Of a stretch of DNA of 28,688 nt, positions 7,212 to 15,563 are shown piece by piece. The DNA lies in assembly GCA_000437495.1 (NCBI GenBank), contig FR897781.1, positions 1-28,688 on the forward strand, given 5' to 3'. A program made the translations under genes and the position numbers. Below the pieces are notes generated by a model. That model had not been told where the DNA came from. It saw only the letters and a list, made by a program, of their open reading frames with translations, and searched no databases. Numbering within the stretch: position 1 is the stretch's first letter; each line of letters opens with the position of its first letter. This stretch comes from Prevotella sp. CAG:485. GTDB lineage: Bacteria; Bacteroidota; Bacteroidia; Bacteroidales; Muribaculaceae.

Positions 7212-8186
7212 ATGGAAATCAAGAAATACACGCAAACAGTAGAAGAGGGACTGAAAGCCCTCAAACTGCGCACCGCAGAAGTGCCGACGCTTTACGAACC
7301 CATACGCTATACCCTTGACGGAGGCGGCAAACGTTTGCGTCCTGTGCTTGCCATGATGGCCTGCGAGGCCCTTGGAGGTACTGTGGAGGAAGCACTCAGC
7401 CCTGCGCTTGGCATAGAGGTATTTCATAATTTCACGCTGCTCCACGACGATGTCATGGACCGCAGCGATATGCGTCGCGGCCGCCCTACGGTACATGCCT
7501 GCTGGGATGAGAACACAGCCATTCTGAGCGGTGATGCCATGCTCACGTTGGCCACAATGCTTGTGAGTAAAGTAGACGACAACATCCTGGCTCGAGTGCT
7601 GAAGGCATTCAACAAGGGAGCCATGGACGTCTATGAGGGGCAGGCTCTTGATATGGACTTCGAGCAACGCAGCGACGTAACGTTGCCCGAATATATCAAC
7701 ATGATAAGCCTCAAAACCGGGGCTTTGCTCGCCACGGCTTTAAAAATAGGTGCTTTGACAGGCAACGCAGCGCCCGACTTTCAGGCAACCACCGAGGCTC
7801 TGTATGAATATGGCATGAAGCTTGGCATCGCTTTCCAGATTCACGACGATTATCTTGACATTTATGGCAATGAGAAGCGTCTTGGCAAGCCCATAGGTGG
7901 CGACGTGCAAAACAATAAAAAGACCTATCTGCTGCTGTCTGCCTTGGAATCAGGCGGCGCAGAAGCAGAGGCGTTACGTTGTGCCATGCTAATGGAATGT
8001 GGTAGCCACAAGCTGACGGTATTCCGCGAAATTTACGACAAGCTCGGCATGGCTCAAAAGAGCCGCCAAGCCACTATCGACTACTGTAATGCGGCGATAG
8101 CAGCGCTCGACAAAGCCTGCATCAGTGAGGAGTGGCGAAGAAACTTTGAAGATTTGGCTCTCTCGCTTACAGACAGGGACAAATGA
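7212..8186 (+). CDS. Polyprenyl synthetase family protein (trans-isoprenyl diphosphate synthase, probably short chain)
   Basis: The enzyme condenses isopentenyl diphosphate with allylic diphosphates in the cytoplasm. The first Asp-rich motif DDVMD is at 79-83 and the second, DDYLD, at 212-216; GGGKRLRP at 37-44 binds diphosphate. The residue five positions before the first motif is Phe74 (FHNFTLLHDD). In archaeal-type GGPP synthases an aromatic residue there limits the product to about C20, so FPP or GGPP is more likely than a long quinone side chain. The length of 324 residues is normal. The gene follows a terminator, carries its own -7 element, and overlaps tatD by 4 nt. Product chain length is an inference. 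Confidence 0.88.
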   Translation: MEIKKYTQTVEEGLKALKLRTAEVPTLYEPIRYTLDGGGKRLRPVLAMMACEALGGTVEEALSPALGIEVFHNFTLLHDDVMDRSDMRRGRPTVHACWDENTAILSGDAMLTLATMLVSKVDDNILARVLKAFNKGAMDVYEGQALDMDFEQRSDVTLPEYINMISLKTGALLATALKIGALTGNAAPDFQATTEALYEYGMKLGIAFQIHDDYLDIYGNEKRLGKPIGGDVQNNKKTYLLLSALESGGAEAEALRCAMLMECGSHKLTVFREIYDKLGMAQKSRQATIDYCNAAIAALDKACISEEWRRNFEDLALSLTDRDK

Positions 8187-8950
8187 CCGATACTCACACG
8201 CATATTTACGACAGTGAGGCCTTTCCGGAAGGTCCTGAGGCGGTAGTTGAGAGGGCTATGGAAGCCGGCGTAAAGCGCTTTGTGCTACCCAATGTGAATG
8301 TTGAGAGCGTGAAGCCGTTGCTGACGCTGCATCATGCCAGACCTGAATGTACGTATGTGGCAGCCGGGTTGCACCCCTGCGATGCCACCGACCAATGGCG
8401 CGGTCAACTCGACACCATTATGTCGGCCTTCGAGGATGAGAAGCCCGTGGCAATAGGGGAGATAGGCATTGACTTATACTGGGAAAAGGAAACGCTTGAC
8501 CGCCAGAAAAGGGTGTTTGAGGCCCAGATTACCATAGCGCGCAAAAAAGGTCTGCCGCTCATTATCCATTGCCGAGAGGCTCTTGAACATACGCTGGAGA
8601 TTCTGCACAAATTCGGCAAAAACGTTCCGGCCGTTTTCCACAGCTTCACCGGCAGTCCGGAACAGGTGCGAGCCATCAGGGAAGCTGGCGACTATTTCTT
8701 TGGCATCAACGGCGTGGTTACGTTTAAAAATGCTCCGGCTCTACGTGCCGCTCTCCCGGAAATAGGCATTGACAGAATATTGCTTGAAACTGATTCACCT
8801 TATCTTGCACCCGTACCGCATCGGGGTCGCCGTAACGAAAGTGCCTATATTCCTGATATTTGCGCCAAGGTGGCGGAAGTGCTCAATATGGATATGGAGA
8901 AGGTGGTAGCCATAACAGACTCTAACGCGTCCAACTTTTTTGGCCTCTGA
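8183..8950 (+). CDS. TatD family metal-dependent hydrolase/DNase
   Basis: This is a 255-residue TIM-barrel metallohydrolase. The metal ligands of the family are all present: H5 and H7 in DTHTH, E93 in IGEIGID, H129 in IIHCREA, H153 in FHSFTG and D204 in ETDSPYLAP. TatD proteins are 3'-5' exonucleases acting on DNA or RNA, and some have D-aminoacyl-tRNA deacylase-like relatives. The gene overlaps the prenyl synthase by an ATGA, so the two are co-translated. The exact paralog (TatD, YcfH or YjjV type) cannot be assigned by eye. Confidence 0.9.
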   Translation: MTDTHTHIYDSEAFPEGPEAVVERAMEAGVKRFVLPNVNVESVKPLLTLHHARPECTYVAAGLHPCDATDQWRGQLDTIMSAFEDEKPVAIGEIGIDLYWEKETLDRQKRVFEAQITIARKKGLPLIIHCREALEHTLEILHKFGKNVPAVFHSFTGSPEQVRAIREAGDYFFGINGVVTFKNAPALRAALPEIGIDRILLETDSPYLAPVPHRGRRNESAYIPDICAKVAEVLNMDMEKVVAITDSNASNFFGL

Positions 8951-9015
8951 ACGCATCTGAGTTATACAATAGGGCAGAATAAAAAGGATAACACAAAGAA
9001 GCCAAGCAGGATAAT

Positions 9016-9047
9016 GTTGCAAGGTCCAATTTTTTTTGCTATCTTTG
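9016..9047 (+). promoter_or_regulatory. Bacteroidetes-type promoter upstream of the DUF3127 gene
   Basis: The -33 element GTTG (9016-9019) and the -7 element TATCTTTG (9040-9047) are separated by exactly 20 nt, an excellent match. Transcription would start near 9051 and leave a leader of about 150 nt. Confidence 0.75.
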
Positions 9048-9097
9048 CACAAATAAACTTACCGCAGCCAAGCTCCTTTTAAGCCACTGAACGCAAC

Positions 9098-9121
9098 AAA
9101 GCCTGAGAAATGAAAGGCTTT
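9098..9121 (+). other. Stem-loop in the leader of the DUF3127 gene
   Basis: AAAGCCT (9098-9104) pairs perfectly with AGGCTTT (9115-9121) around a 10-nt loop. There is no T-run after it, so it is not an ordinary terminator. It lies in the long leader, about 80 nt before the ATG. A regulatory role is possible but unproven. Confidence 0.4.
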
Positions 9122-9202
9122 GCAGGGTGTGAGATGAGCAGGAGAAAACTTATAGGCGGTGAGGGGAAAATGAACAAAATAACATTATAATAACACACAG
9201 AC

Positions 9203-9607
9203 ATGGCAGATTTAGTACTTACCGGTCGCATCATACAGAAACTTCCGTTGGTTGACGGCGTATCGAAAGCCGGCAACGCATGGCGTAAACAAGAATATGT
9301 GCTTGAAACGACCGATAATTATCCCAAGAAAGTTTGTTTCAACTTTTTTGGCGACCGCATAGATCAGAATCAACTTGAGGTGGGAGATTTTGTAAATCTT
9401 TCGTTCGACATAGAAAGCCGCGAATATAACGGACGCTGGTACACCGACGTACGCGGTTGGCGCGCAGAAAAGACGCAGCCGGGTATGCCGCCGCAGCAAC
9501 AGGCAGCAGCAATGGGTCCGGCTCCTCAAAACTTCGGCCCAATGCCTCAGCCCCAGGCAGATAACGGCCTCGCAGCCGCAGAAAGCCCTGACGACCTCCC
9601 GTTCTGA
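9203..9607 (+). CDS. DUF3127 family protein, SSB-like with acidic C-terminal tip
   Basis: This is a 134-residue protein. Residues 1-92 look like one OB-fold and fit the Bacteroidetes DUF3127 family, with LTGRIIQKLP, AWRKQEYVLETTDNYPKKVC and RWYTDVRGWRAEK. A low-complexity Pro/Gln/Ala linker follows at about 93-128, and the protein ends in DDLPF. The same plan, OB-fold then disordered linker then acidic DDxPF tip, is that of bacterial SSB, whose tip recruits repair and replication proteins. DNA binding is therefore likely, but the protein may be an accessory SSB rather than the main one. It has its own promoter and is followed by a hairpin. Confidence 0.85.
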   Translation: MADLVLTGRIIQKLPLVDGVSKAGNAWRKQEYVLETTDNYPKKVCFNFFGDRIDQNQLEVGDFVNLSFDIESREYNGRWYTDVRGWRAEKTQPGMPPQQQAAAMGPAPQNFGPMPQPQADNGLAAAESPDDLPF

Positions 9608-9628
9608 TGTTAAAATGACATGACTTTT

Positions 9629-9667
9629 AGACCGGCCGACAGCTTTCATAGGCAGTCGGACCGGTCT
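9629..9667 (+). terminator. Terminator-like hairpin after the DUF3127 gene
   Basis: AGACCGGCCGAC (9629-9640) pairs with GTCGG (9655-9659) and CCGGTCT (9661-9667), leaving a one-base bulge at 9660 and a 14-nt loop. Only a short T/A stretch follows, so termination may be partial. It separates the DUF3127 gene from rsfS. Confidence 0.6.
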
Positions 9668-9850
9668 TATATACTCTGAACACTCTATTTTGAAGATTTG
9701 CATGGTAAAATCAGGGGCTTCAATAAGGTCTGAATCCTGTATTTGGCACAATTTTTGCAATCTTAATATTAACTTTTCAAAGCTTGAAGTGTTTTTATAA
9801 ACAGACACTGAAAGTTTCCTCTCAAAGTGTTTTACAGAGACTTTTATTGA

Positions 9851-10219
9851 ATGACAAACCCACAACCAATCGACATAACTCAAATAGTAACATCTGCTGT
9901 TCAGGACAAAAAGGGCAGCGGAGTGCGTATAATCGACTTGTCAGGAATTGAAACAGCTCCGGCTCACACGTTCATTATCTGTCAGGGCCGAAATCCTATT
10001 CAGGTAGCTGCAATAGCGGACAATATCATTGACAACGTGCTTGACCAGGCAGGTCGCAAACCGCTCCACACCGACGGTTACCGCAACCGCGAATGGATTA
10101 TTATAGATTATGGCGACACTCTGATTCATGTATTCCTGCCGGAGACACGCCAACGGTACGCCCTTGAGGAGCTTTATACCGACGCTCCCTTTACAGATAT
10201 TCCCGACGATCAAGATTAA
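9851..10219 (+). CDS. rsfS: Ribosome silencing factor RsfS (YbeB/Iojap)
   Basis: RsfS binds ribosomal protein L14 on the 50S subunit and blocks joining of the subunits when nutrients fall. The 122-residue length is typical. The family core is clear: DKKGSGVRIIDLSGI, the strand HTFIICQGRN, ADNIIDNVLD, then the hallmark DGYRNREWIIIDYGDTLIHV, with FLPETRQRYALEELY near the end. It is followed 11 nt later by ftsH, a common pairing in Bacteroidetes. The 240-nt upstream gap contains the preceding terminator; I found only a partial -7-like sequence (TAACTTTT, 9770-9777). Confidence 0.95.
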   Translation: MTNPQPIDITQIVTSAVQDKKGSGVRIIDLSGIETAPAHTFIICQGRNPIQVAAIADNIIDNVLDQAGRKPLHTDGYRNREWIIIDYGDTLIHVFLPETRQRYALEELYTDAPFTDIPDDQD

Positions 10220-10230
10220 ATCCAGCCATT

Positions 10231-12372
10231 ATGTTCCCCAACAGAAATCTAAAGCCAAACAAAGGTGGAATCCGCCCGGTGTTCAACCTCTTCTGGATGT
10301 ACGCCTTAATAATTCTGGCCCTCATAGCATTATATTATTTCCAGGATAATTCGGTGGAAAAGGAGGTGCCGTGGACAAAATTTGAGCAAACGGCCGAGGC
10401 CGGTCAGATAAAGCGCATCGTTGTCCTGAGCGAAAACGGTGAGGCCGAAGGTGAGCTGACACCCGAAGGTGCCAAAGCTATAGGACTGAAAGACACTGAT
10501 GGCGCGGTGGCAAAAATCAAGGCCAATATACCGTCGCCTGATAAGATTCAGGATAAGATTGACAGTTGGAACGCCGATTTGCTGAGTCAGAAAAAACCGG
10601 AAATAGTGGTGGAATATGAAAAGGGCTCGTCGCTTTCCAAGTTCTTCTGGTATTTCGGGCCGTTCCTGCTCTTCATTCTCTTCATGGTGCTTATGTCGCG
10701 CCGTATGGGCGGCGGCGCCGGCGGAGGAGGCGTATTCAATGTAGGTAAAAGTCGTGCCAAGGTCTTCGACAAGAATACAGGCTCAAACGTAACCTTCAAG
10801 GATGTAGCCGGCCTTGCCGAAGCCAAAGTTGAGATAGAAGAGATTGTAGATTTTCTGAAAAATCCGGGCCGTTATACCGAGCTTGGAGCCAAGATACCGC
10901 GCGGCGCGCTGCTGGTAGGCCCTCCGGGCACCGGTAAGACGCTGTTGGCAAAAGCTGTGGCCGGCGAGGCCAACGTGCCTTTCCTGAGTATGTCGGGCTC
11001 CGACTTTGTGGAAATGTTTGTGGGCGTGGGTGCCGCTCGTGTGCGCGACCTCTTCAAACAGGCCAAGGAGAAGGCTCCGTGCATCGTCTTCATCGACGAG
11101 ATTGACGCTGTGGGACGTGCCCGCGGCAAGAATCCCAATATGGGCTCAAACGATGAACGAGAAAACACGCTGAACCAGATGCTCACCGAGATGGATGGTT
11201 TCTCTTCAAACAACGGTGTGATAATCCTGGCAGCCACCAACCGCGCCGATATGCTCGATAAGGCTCTTATGCGTCCCGGTCGTTTCGACAGGCAGATTTA
11301 TGTGGACCTGCCGGAGCTTACTGACCGCATTGAGATTTTCCAGGTGCACCTGCGCAACATAAAGGTAAATGCTTCGCTTGACGTGGAACAGCTGGCACGC
11401 CAGACCGGCGGTTTCTCAGGTGCTGATATTGCCAATGTATGCAACGAAGCTGCTCTGATAGCTGCCCGCCACAACAAGCTGCAGGTGGAATGGAACGACT
11501 TCATGTCGGCCATTGACCGCATTGTGGGCGGCATGGAGAAGAAGAGCCGAATCATCACGCCTGAAGAGAAACGCTCCATAGCCACACACGAGGCAGGTCA
11601 TGCCATTGTGGGATGGCTCACTCAATACGGCAATCCGCTGGTGAAAGTTACGATTGTTCCGCGTGGCCGAGCCTTGGGCGCCGCATGGTATTCGCCCGAA
11701 GACCGCCAGATTATGCCCACTCAGGCTCTGCTCGACACTATGTGCGGTCTGCTGGCCGGACGTGCCGCTGAAGAGCTCTTCTTAGGCGAAATAGGAACCG
11801 GCGCCAGCAATGACCTGGAACGCACCACTAAGATTGCCCGCGCTCTTGTGATGATTTACGGCATGAGCAACAAGTTGCCCAACATCAACTACCAGGACTC
11901 CACAGGACAGGAATACGGCTTCGTGAAACCTTATTCTGAGACCACGGCAACCACCATAGACGATGAGGTGAACAGGATAGTGGCCGAGCAATATGAACGT
12001 GCCAAGAATATTCTCCGCGAACATGCCGAGCAACACGCCAAATTGCGTGATATGCTTGTGGAGCGCGAAGTGATATTCACCGCCGATGTGGAAGATGTTC
12101 TCGGCAAGCGTAAATGGAAGAGCCGCACTGACGAGGTGATGGCGCTGAACAAAGCCAATGCCGGCAAGCCTTCGCCCGAAGACGAAGAGTACGATAAGGA
12201 AGAGAAATGGATTGAAGCACAGCAACAGAAAAACAGCATTAAGAAGTCGGCTGATAAAAAGTCGGCCGCTAAAGAAGCTGAAAAGGCAGGCAAATCCGAT
12301 TCTTCGCAGCAGCCTTCGTCTGATGACATGGATGATGACCCGGGCACTCCGCCGCCGTTCGAGAAGGTCTGA
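10231..12372 (+). CDS. ftsH: ATP-dependent zinc metalloprotease FtsH
   Basis: This is a membrane AAA+ protease that degrades misfolded membrane proteins and regulatory substrates. Two membrane segments lie at about residues 15-34 and 136-153, enclosing the periplasmic domain. The AAA module has Walker A GPPGTGKT at 230-237, Walker B IVFIDEID and the SRH region TNRADMLDKALMRPGRFDRQ. The zinc site is HEAGH with H453 and H457, and the downstream acidic ligand region SNDLERTTKIA is present. The C-terminus (about 650-713) is a Lys/Ala/Ser/Asp-rich disordered tail. The length of 713 residues is normal for the phylum. It follows rsfS by 11 nt and ends at a strong hairpin. Confidence 0.97.
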   Translation: MFPNRNLKPNKGGIRPVFNLFWMYALIILALIALYYFQDNSVEKEVPWTKFEQTAEAGQIKRIVVLSENGEAEGELTPEGAKAIGLKDTDGAVAKIKANIPSPDKIQDKIDSWNADLLSQKKPEIVVEYEKGSSLSKFFWYFGPFLLFILFMVLMSRRMGGGAGGGGVFNVGKSRAKVFDKNTGSNVTFKDVAGLAEAKVEIEEIVDFLKNPGRYTELGAKIPRGALLVGPPGTGKTLLAKAVAGEANVPFLSMSGSDFVEMFVGVGAARVRDLFKQAKEKAPCIVFIDEIDAVGRARGKNPNMGSNDERENTLNQMLTEMDGFSSNNGVIILAATNRADMLDKALMRPGRFDRQIYVDLPELTDRIEIFQVHLRNIKVNASLDVEQLARQTGGFSGADIANVCNEAALIAARHNKLQVEWNDFMSAIDRIVGGMEKKSRIITPEEKRSIATHEAGHAIVGWLTQYGNPLVKVTIVPRGRALGAAWYSPEDRQIMPTQALLDTMCGLLAGRAAEELFLGEIGTGASNDLERTTKIARALVMIYGMSNKLPNINYQDSTGQEYGFVKPYSETTATTIDDEVNRIVAEQYERAKNILREHAEQHAKLRDMLVEREVIFTADVEDVLGKRKWKSRTDEVMALNKANAGKPSPEDEEYDKEEKWIEAQQQKNSIKKSADKKSAAKEAEKAGKSDSSQQPSSDDMDDDPGTPPPFEKV

Positions 12373-12400
12373 GCCTCATATCACTTTATTACCATAAACG

Positions 12401-12446
12401 GTTGTGCCATAATGGACGATTTGCTCCTTTATGGCACAACTGCTTT
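12401..12446 (+). terminator. Intrinsic terminator after ftsH
   Basis: A perfect 12-bp inverted repeat (GTTGTGCCATAA at 12401-12412, TTATGGCACAAC at 12429-12440) with a 16-nt loop is followed by TGCTTTT. It lies about 30 nt after the ftsH stop. Confidence 0.85.
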
Positions 12447-12505
12447 TCCCGGGGATAGCGGCTTTCGGAACAACTTTTTCCCACCAAAAGGGTAAGCTGA
12501 TAATA

Positions 12506-12544
12506 AAGGCTGTGTTGTCTCAATTTGAGAACAGACACAGCCTT
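12506..12544 (-). terminator. Terminator at the end of the lysine operon
   Basis: AAGGCTGTGT (12506-12515) and ACACAGCCTT (12535-12544) form a 10-bp stem, with a second dyad TCTCAA/TTGAGA inside the loop. Read on the minus strand it begins about 35 nt after the etfA stop and is followed by TTATTATC. It could also act as a backup terminator for ftsH. Confidence 0.75.
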
Positions 12545-12579
12545 AAAGCTTACTTTATTCTATAGATGATGCCTATTGC

Positions 12580-13581
12580 TCAGTCGTGGTTTTTGAGGCG
12601 CTCAGTTAGCAGAGGCACAATCTTATGCAGGTCGCCAACAATGCCGAGGTCGGCAACCGAGAAGATGGGTGCGAACTTGTCTTTGTTCACTGCAATGATG
12701 AAATCGCTCTCCTCCATACCGGCAAGATGCTGGATAGCGCCAGAGATGCCGAGTGCGAAGTACAGGTCGGGACGTACAGTCTTACCGGTCTGGCCAACCT
12801 GACGGTCGTGGTCCATGAGTCCGGCGTCAACAACGGCGCGGCTGGCGCTGACCTGGGCCTCCATGGTGTCGGCAAGTGCCTGCAGTTTGGCAAATCCGTC
12901 GCCGGTGCCTACGCCGCGGCCGCCCGATACCAATACGTTGGCTTCGGTAATATCAATCTTGTCTTTGCTCTCCTTCACCGTCTCCAGGACCTTCACGCGG
13001 AATTTGGCCGGGTTGAAGTTCACACTCAGCTTCTCAACGGAGCCTTTGCGGTCGGGGTTGGGAGTGCAGCGGCGCATCACGCCGGGGCGCACGGTCGACA
13101 TCTGCGGGCGGTGAGCGGCGCAGATGATGGTAGCCATCAGGTTGCCGCCAAAGGCCGGACGCGTCATCATCAGGTCGCGGTCAGCTGAAATCTCCAGACC
13201 GGTGCAGTCGGCGGTAAGGCCTGTGCCAACACGGGCTGACAAACGCGGGCCGAGGTCGCGGCCTATGGTGGTGGCACCGAACAGGATGATGCTCGGTTTG
13301 CGTTCTTTTATTACCTGGTCTATAGCCTGGGCATACGGCTCGGTGGTGTAGACTGCCAGAGCGGGGTCGTCGGCTACCAAAACGGTGTCGGCGCCTTCGG
13401 CAATGCACTGTTCGGCTTCTTTGTTATCCAGCTCATGGCCGAGAAGGATACCTACCACTTTCTCGCCTAATGCATCGGCAAGTTCGCGTGCTTTGCCGAG
13501 CAGCTCAAAAGCCACGGGCTGAACTTTCCCGTCGCGTTGCTCCAGGAATACATATACGTCTTTATAATCTTGCTTGTTCAT
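12580..13581 (-). CDS. etfA: Electron transfer flavoprotein subunit alpha
   Basis: EtfA binds the electron-carrying FAD and, with EtfB, passes electrons to or from acyl-CoA dehydrogenase. The FAD domain signature is clear at residues 263-288 (GQTGKTVRPDLYFALGISGA, then IQHLAG). The preceding VSGGRGVGTGDGF and the later NKDKFAPIFSVADLGIVGDL are also family hallmarks. The length of 333 residues is standard. It is the last gene of the lysine operon, 12 nt after etfB. With Bcd it would reduce crotonyl-CoA to butyryl-CoA, possibly coupled to ferredoxin by flavin-based bifurcation. Confidence 0.95.
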   Translation of the reverse strand: MNKQDYKDVYVFLEQRDGKVQPVAFELLGKARELADALGEKVVGILLGHELDNKEAEQCIAEGADTVLVADDPALAVYTTEPYAQAIDQVIKERKPSIILFGATTIGRDLGPRLSARVGTGLTADCTGLEISADRDLMMTRPAFGGNLMATIICAAHRPQMSTVRPGVMRRCTPNPDRKGSVEKLSVNFNPAKFRVKVLETVKESKDKIDITEANVLVSGGRGVGTGDGFAKLQALADTMEAQVSASRAVVDAGLMDHDRQVGQTGKTVRPDLYFALGISGAIQHLAGMEESDFIIAVNKDKFAPIFSVADLGIVGDLHKIVPLLTERLKNHD

Positions 13582-13593
13582 GGCTTTCTGTGC

Positions 13594-14394
13594 TTAGATG
13601 ATGAATTTCTCTTTGAGCTTGGCGATGATGAGTTCCACAGCCTCCTCCGGTTCTACCTCGAAGAACTGTCCCGGAGCCTTCATGCCCTTGGCGAAGGATT
13701 TGGCTACGCGTGTGGGTGAGCCGGCCAGACCAATGGTGTCGGGGTTAACGTCGATGCTGTCGAAGTTCCAAACTTCCACTTCCTTGTCGAAAGCATCCCA
13801 GATGCCTGCCACGCTCATATAGCGCGGTTTCACGCCGCTTGCCAGAGCCGTTATCAGACAGGGGCTTTCTACGGCTACCATCTGATAGCCGTCTTCCATC
13901 TCCTTGCGCACGGTGAACGTCTTGTCGCCGTCGTAGCTGAGTTCCACAGCGTATGTTATCTGCGGCAGGTCGAGGTGTTCGGCAATCTGCGGGCCTACCT
14001 GAGCGGTGTCGCCGTCAATGGCCTGGCGGCCTGTGATGATGATGTCGTGCGGAATCTTCTTCAGCGCGGCTGCAATGGTTGTTGACGTGGCCAGTGTATC
14101 GGCGCCGCCGAACTTGCGGTCGCTGAGCAGGATGGCGCGATCAACACCCATGGCGTAAGCTTCGCGCAGCACGGCAACGGCCTGAGGCGGTCCCATGCTC
14201 ACTACTGTTACATTTGCGCCGTATTTGTCCTTCAGACGGAGAGCGAACTCCAGACCACCTTTGTCGTCGGGGTTCATGATGCTGGGTACGCCGTCGCGTA
14301 TCAGGGTGCCTTTCACCGGGTCGAGTTTGATTTCCGTAGTATCAGGCACTTGCTTTATGCAGACTACTATTTCAAGTGGTTTGTTCATGGTCAT
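13594..14394 (-). CDS. etfB: Electron transfer flavoprotein subunit beta
   Basis: This 266-residue EtfB has the nucleotide-binding Rossmann-like fold. Features seen are CIKQVPDT near the start, MNPDDKGGLEFALRLKDKYG at 40-59, and MGVDRAILLSDRKFGGADTL at 82-101. The pattern resembles EtfB of clostridial and Megasphaera butyryl-CoA dehydrogenase complexes, many of which bifurcate electrons from NADH to crotonyl-CoA and ferredoxin. Bifurcation here is inference. The start may be residue 1 or Met3; both lie just after the bcd stop, 3 nt away, so translation is probably coupled. Confidence 0.94.
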   Translation of the reverse strand: MTMNKPLEIVVCIKQVPDTTEIKLDPVKGTLIRDGVPSIMNPDDKGGLEFALRLKDKYGANVTVVSMGPPQAVAVLREAYAMGVDRAILLSDRKFGGADTLATSTTIAAALKKIPHDIIITGRQAIDGDTAQVGPQIAEHLDLPQITYAVELSYDGDKTFTVRKEMEDGYQMVAVESPCLITALASGVKPRYMSVAGIWDAFDKEVEVWNFDSIDVNPDTIGLAGSPTRVAKSFAKGMKAPGQFFEVEPEEAVELIIAKLKEKFII

Positions 14395-14397
14395 TGC

Positions 14398-15537
14398 TTA
14401 TTTAAGGAGTTTGCCGGCTATCACCATGCGCTGAACCTCGCTGGTGCCCTCGTAAATCTCGGTGATTTTGGCGTCGCGCATCATGCGTTCCACCGGATAT
14501 TCGCGTGTGTAGCCGTAACCGCCGTGATACTGTACGGCCTTGGTGGTCATCTCCATGGCGGTCTCAGCGGCGAAGAGCTTGGCCATAGCGGCGTCAGCGC
14601 TGTAGTTCTGCTTGCGGTCTTTCTTGAAGGCAGCCTTGCGCACCAACAGACGGCTGGCCTCTATGCGGGTCTGCATGTCGGCAAGTTGGAACTGCATATT
14701 CTGGAACTTGGCCAGCGGACGGCCGAACTGTTTGCGCTCTTTGAGGTAGCGAACCGTTTCGTCCATGGCGCCCTGAGCTATGCCGAGAGCCTGCGAAGCG
14801 ATGCCGATGCGGCCGCCGTCGAGGGTCTTCATGGCAATGCCGAAGCCTTTGCCTTCCTGACCTAAGAGATTCTCGGCCGGTACGATGCAATTTTCAAAAA
14901 TCAGCTCGCAGGTGGCCGAGCCGCGGATACCCATCTTCTTCTCTTTTTTGCCGATGGAGAAGCCGGGGAAGTCTTTCTCTACTATGAAAGCCGAGATGCC
15001 CTTGGTGCCTTTGCTCTTGTCGGTCATAGCCATGATGATATACACGTTGGCATAGCCGGCATTGGTAATGAAAATCTTGGAGCCGTTGAGCACATAGTGG
15101 TCGCCCTCTTTCACAGCCGTGGTCTGCTGAGCGCTGGCGTCGGTGCCGGCATTGGGTTCGGTAAGGCCGAAAGCGCCAATCCATTCGCCGCTGGCCAGTT
15201 TAGGCAGATATTTCTGCTTCTGGGCCTCTGTGCCGTTTTCAAGAATGGGAGCGCAGCACAGCGACGTGTGAGCCGACAGGATAACGCCCGTTGTGGCGCA
15301 CACACGGCTCAGCTCTTCAACGGCCATGGTGTAAAGCACGTTGTCGGCTCCGGCACCGCCATACTGTTTGGGTACGGGTATGCCCATCAGGCCCAATTTG
15401 GCCATCTTTTCTACTGTCTCCATAGGAAAGCGTTCCTGGTCGTCAACTTCGGCGGCCAGTGGCTTAACTTCCTTTTCGGCAAATTCCCGAATCATTTGCA
15501 GAAACAGGTCTTGCCTTTCTGTGGTGTTGAAATCCAT
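14398..15537 (-). CDS. bcd: Butyryl-CoA dehydrogenase (short-chain acyl-CoA dehydrogenase)
   Basis: This 379-residue flavoprotein belongs to the acyl-CoA dehydrogenase family. It carries the signatures FGLTEPNAGTDAS in the middle domain, KMGIRGSATCELIFENC, and QYHGGYGYTREYPVERMMRD near the end. The catalytic base is predicted as E363 in EIYEGTSEVQR, the position used in short- and medium-chain enzymes. In this operon the likely reaction is reduction of crotonyl-CoA, made by Kal, to butyryl-CoA with electrons from EtfAB. It is 26 nt from atoA and 3 nt from etfB. Substrate length is inferred from context. Confidence 0.94.
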   Translation of the reverse strand: MDFNTTERQDLFLQMIREFAEKEVKPLAAEVDDQERFPMETVEKMAKLGLMGIPVPKQYGGAGADNVLYTMAVEELSRVCATTGVILSAHTSLCCAPILENGTEAQKQKYLPKLASGEWIGAFGLTEPNAGTDASAQQTTAVKEGDHYVLNGSKIFITNAGYANVYIIMAMTDKSKGTKGISAFIVEKDFPGFSIGKKEKKMGIRGSATCELIFENCIVPAENLLGQEGKGFGIAMKTLDGGRIGIASQALGIAQGAMDETVRYLKERKQFGRPLAKFQNMQFQLADMQTRIEASRLLVRKAAFKKDRKQNYSADAAMAKLFAAETAMEMTTKAVQYHGGYGYTREYPVERMMRDAKITEIYEGTSEVQRMVIAGKLLK

Positions 15538-15563
15538 ATATTATAAAATATTGGGTCTGGGGG

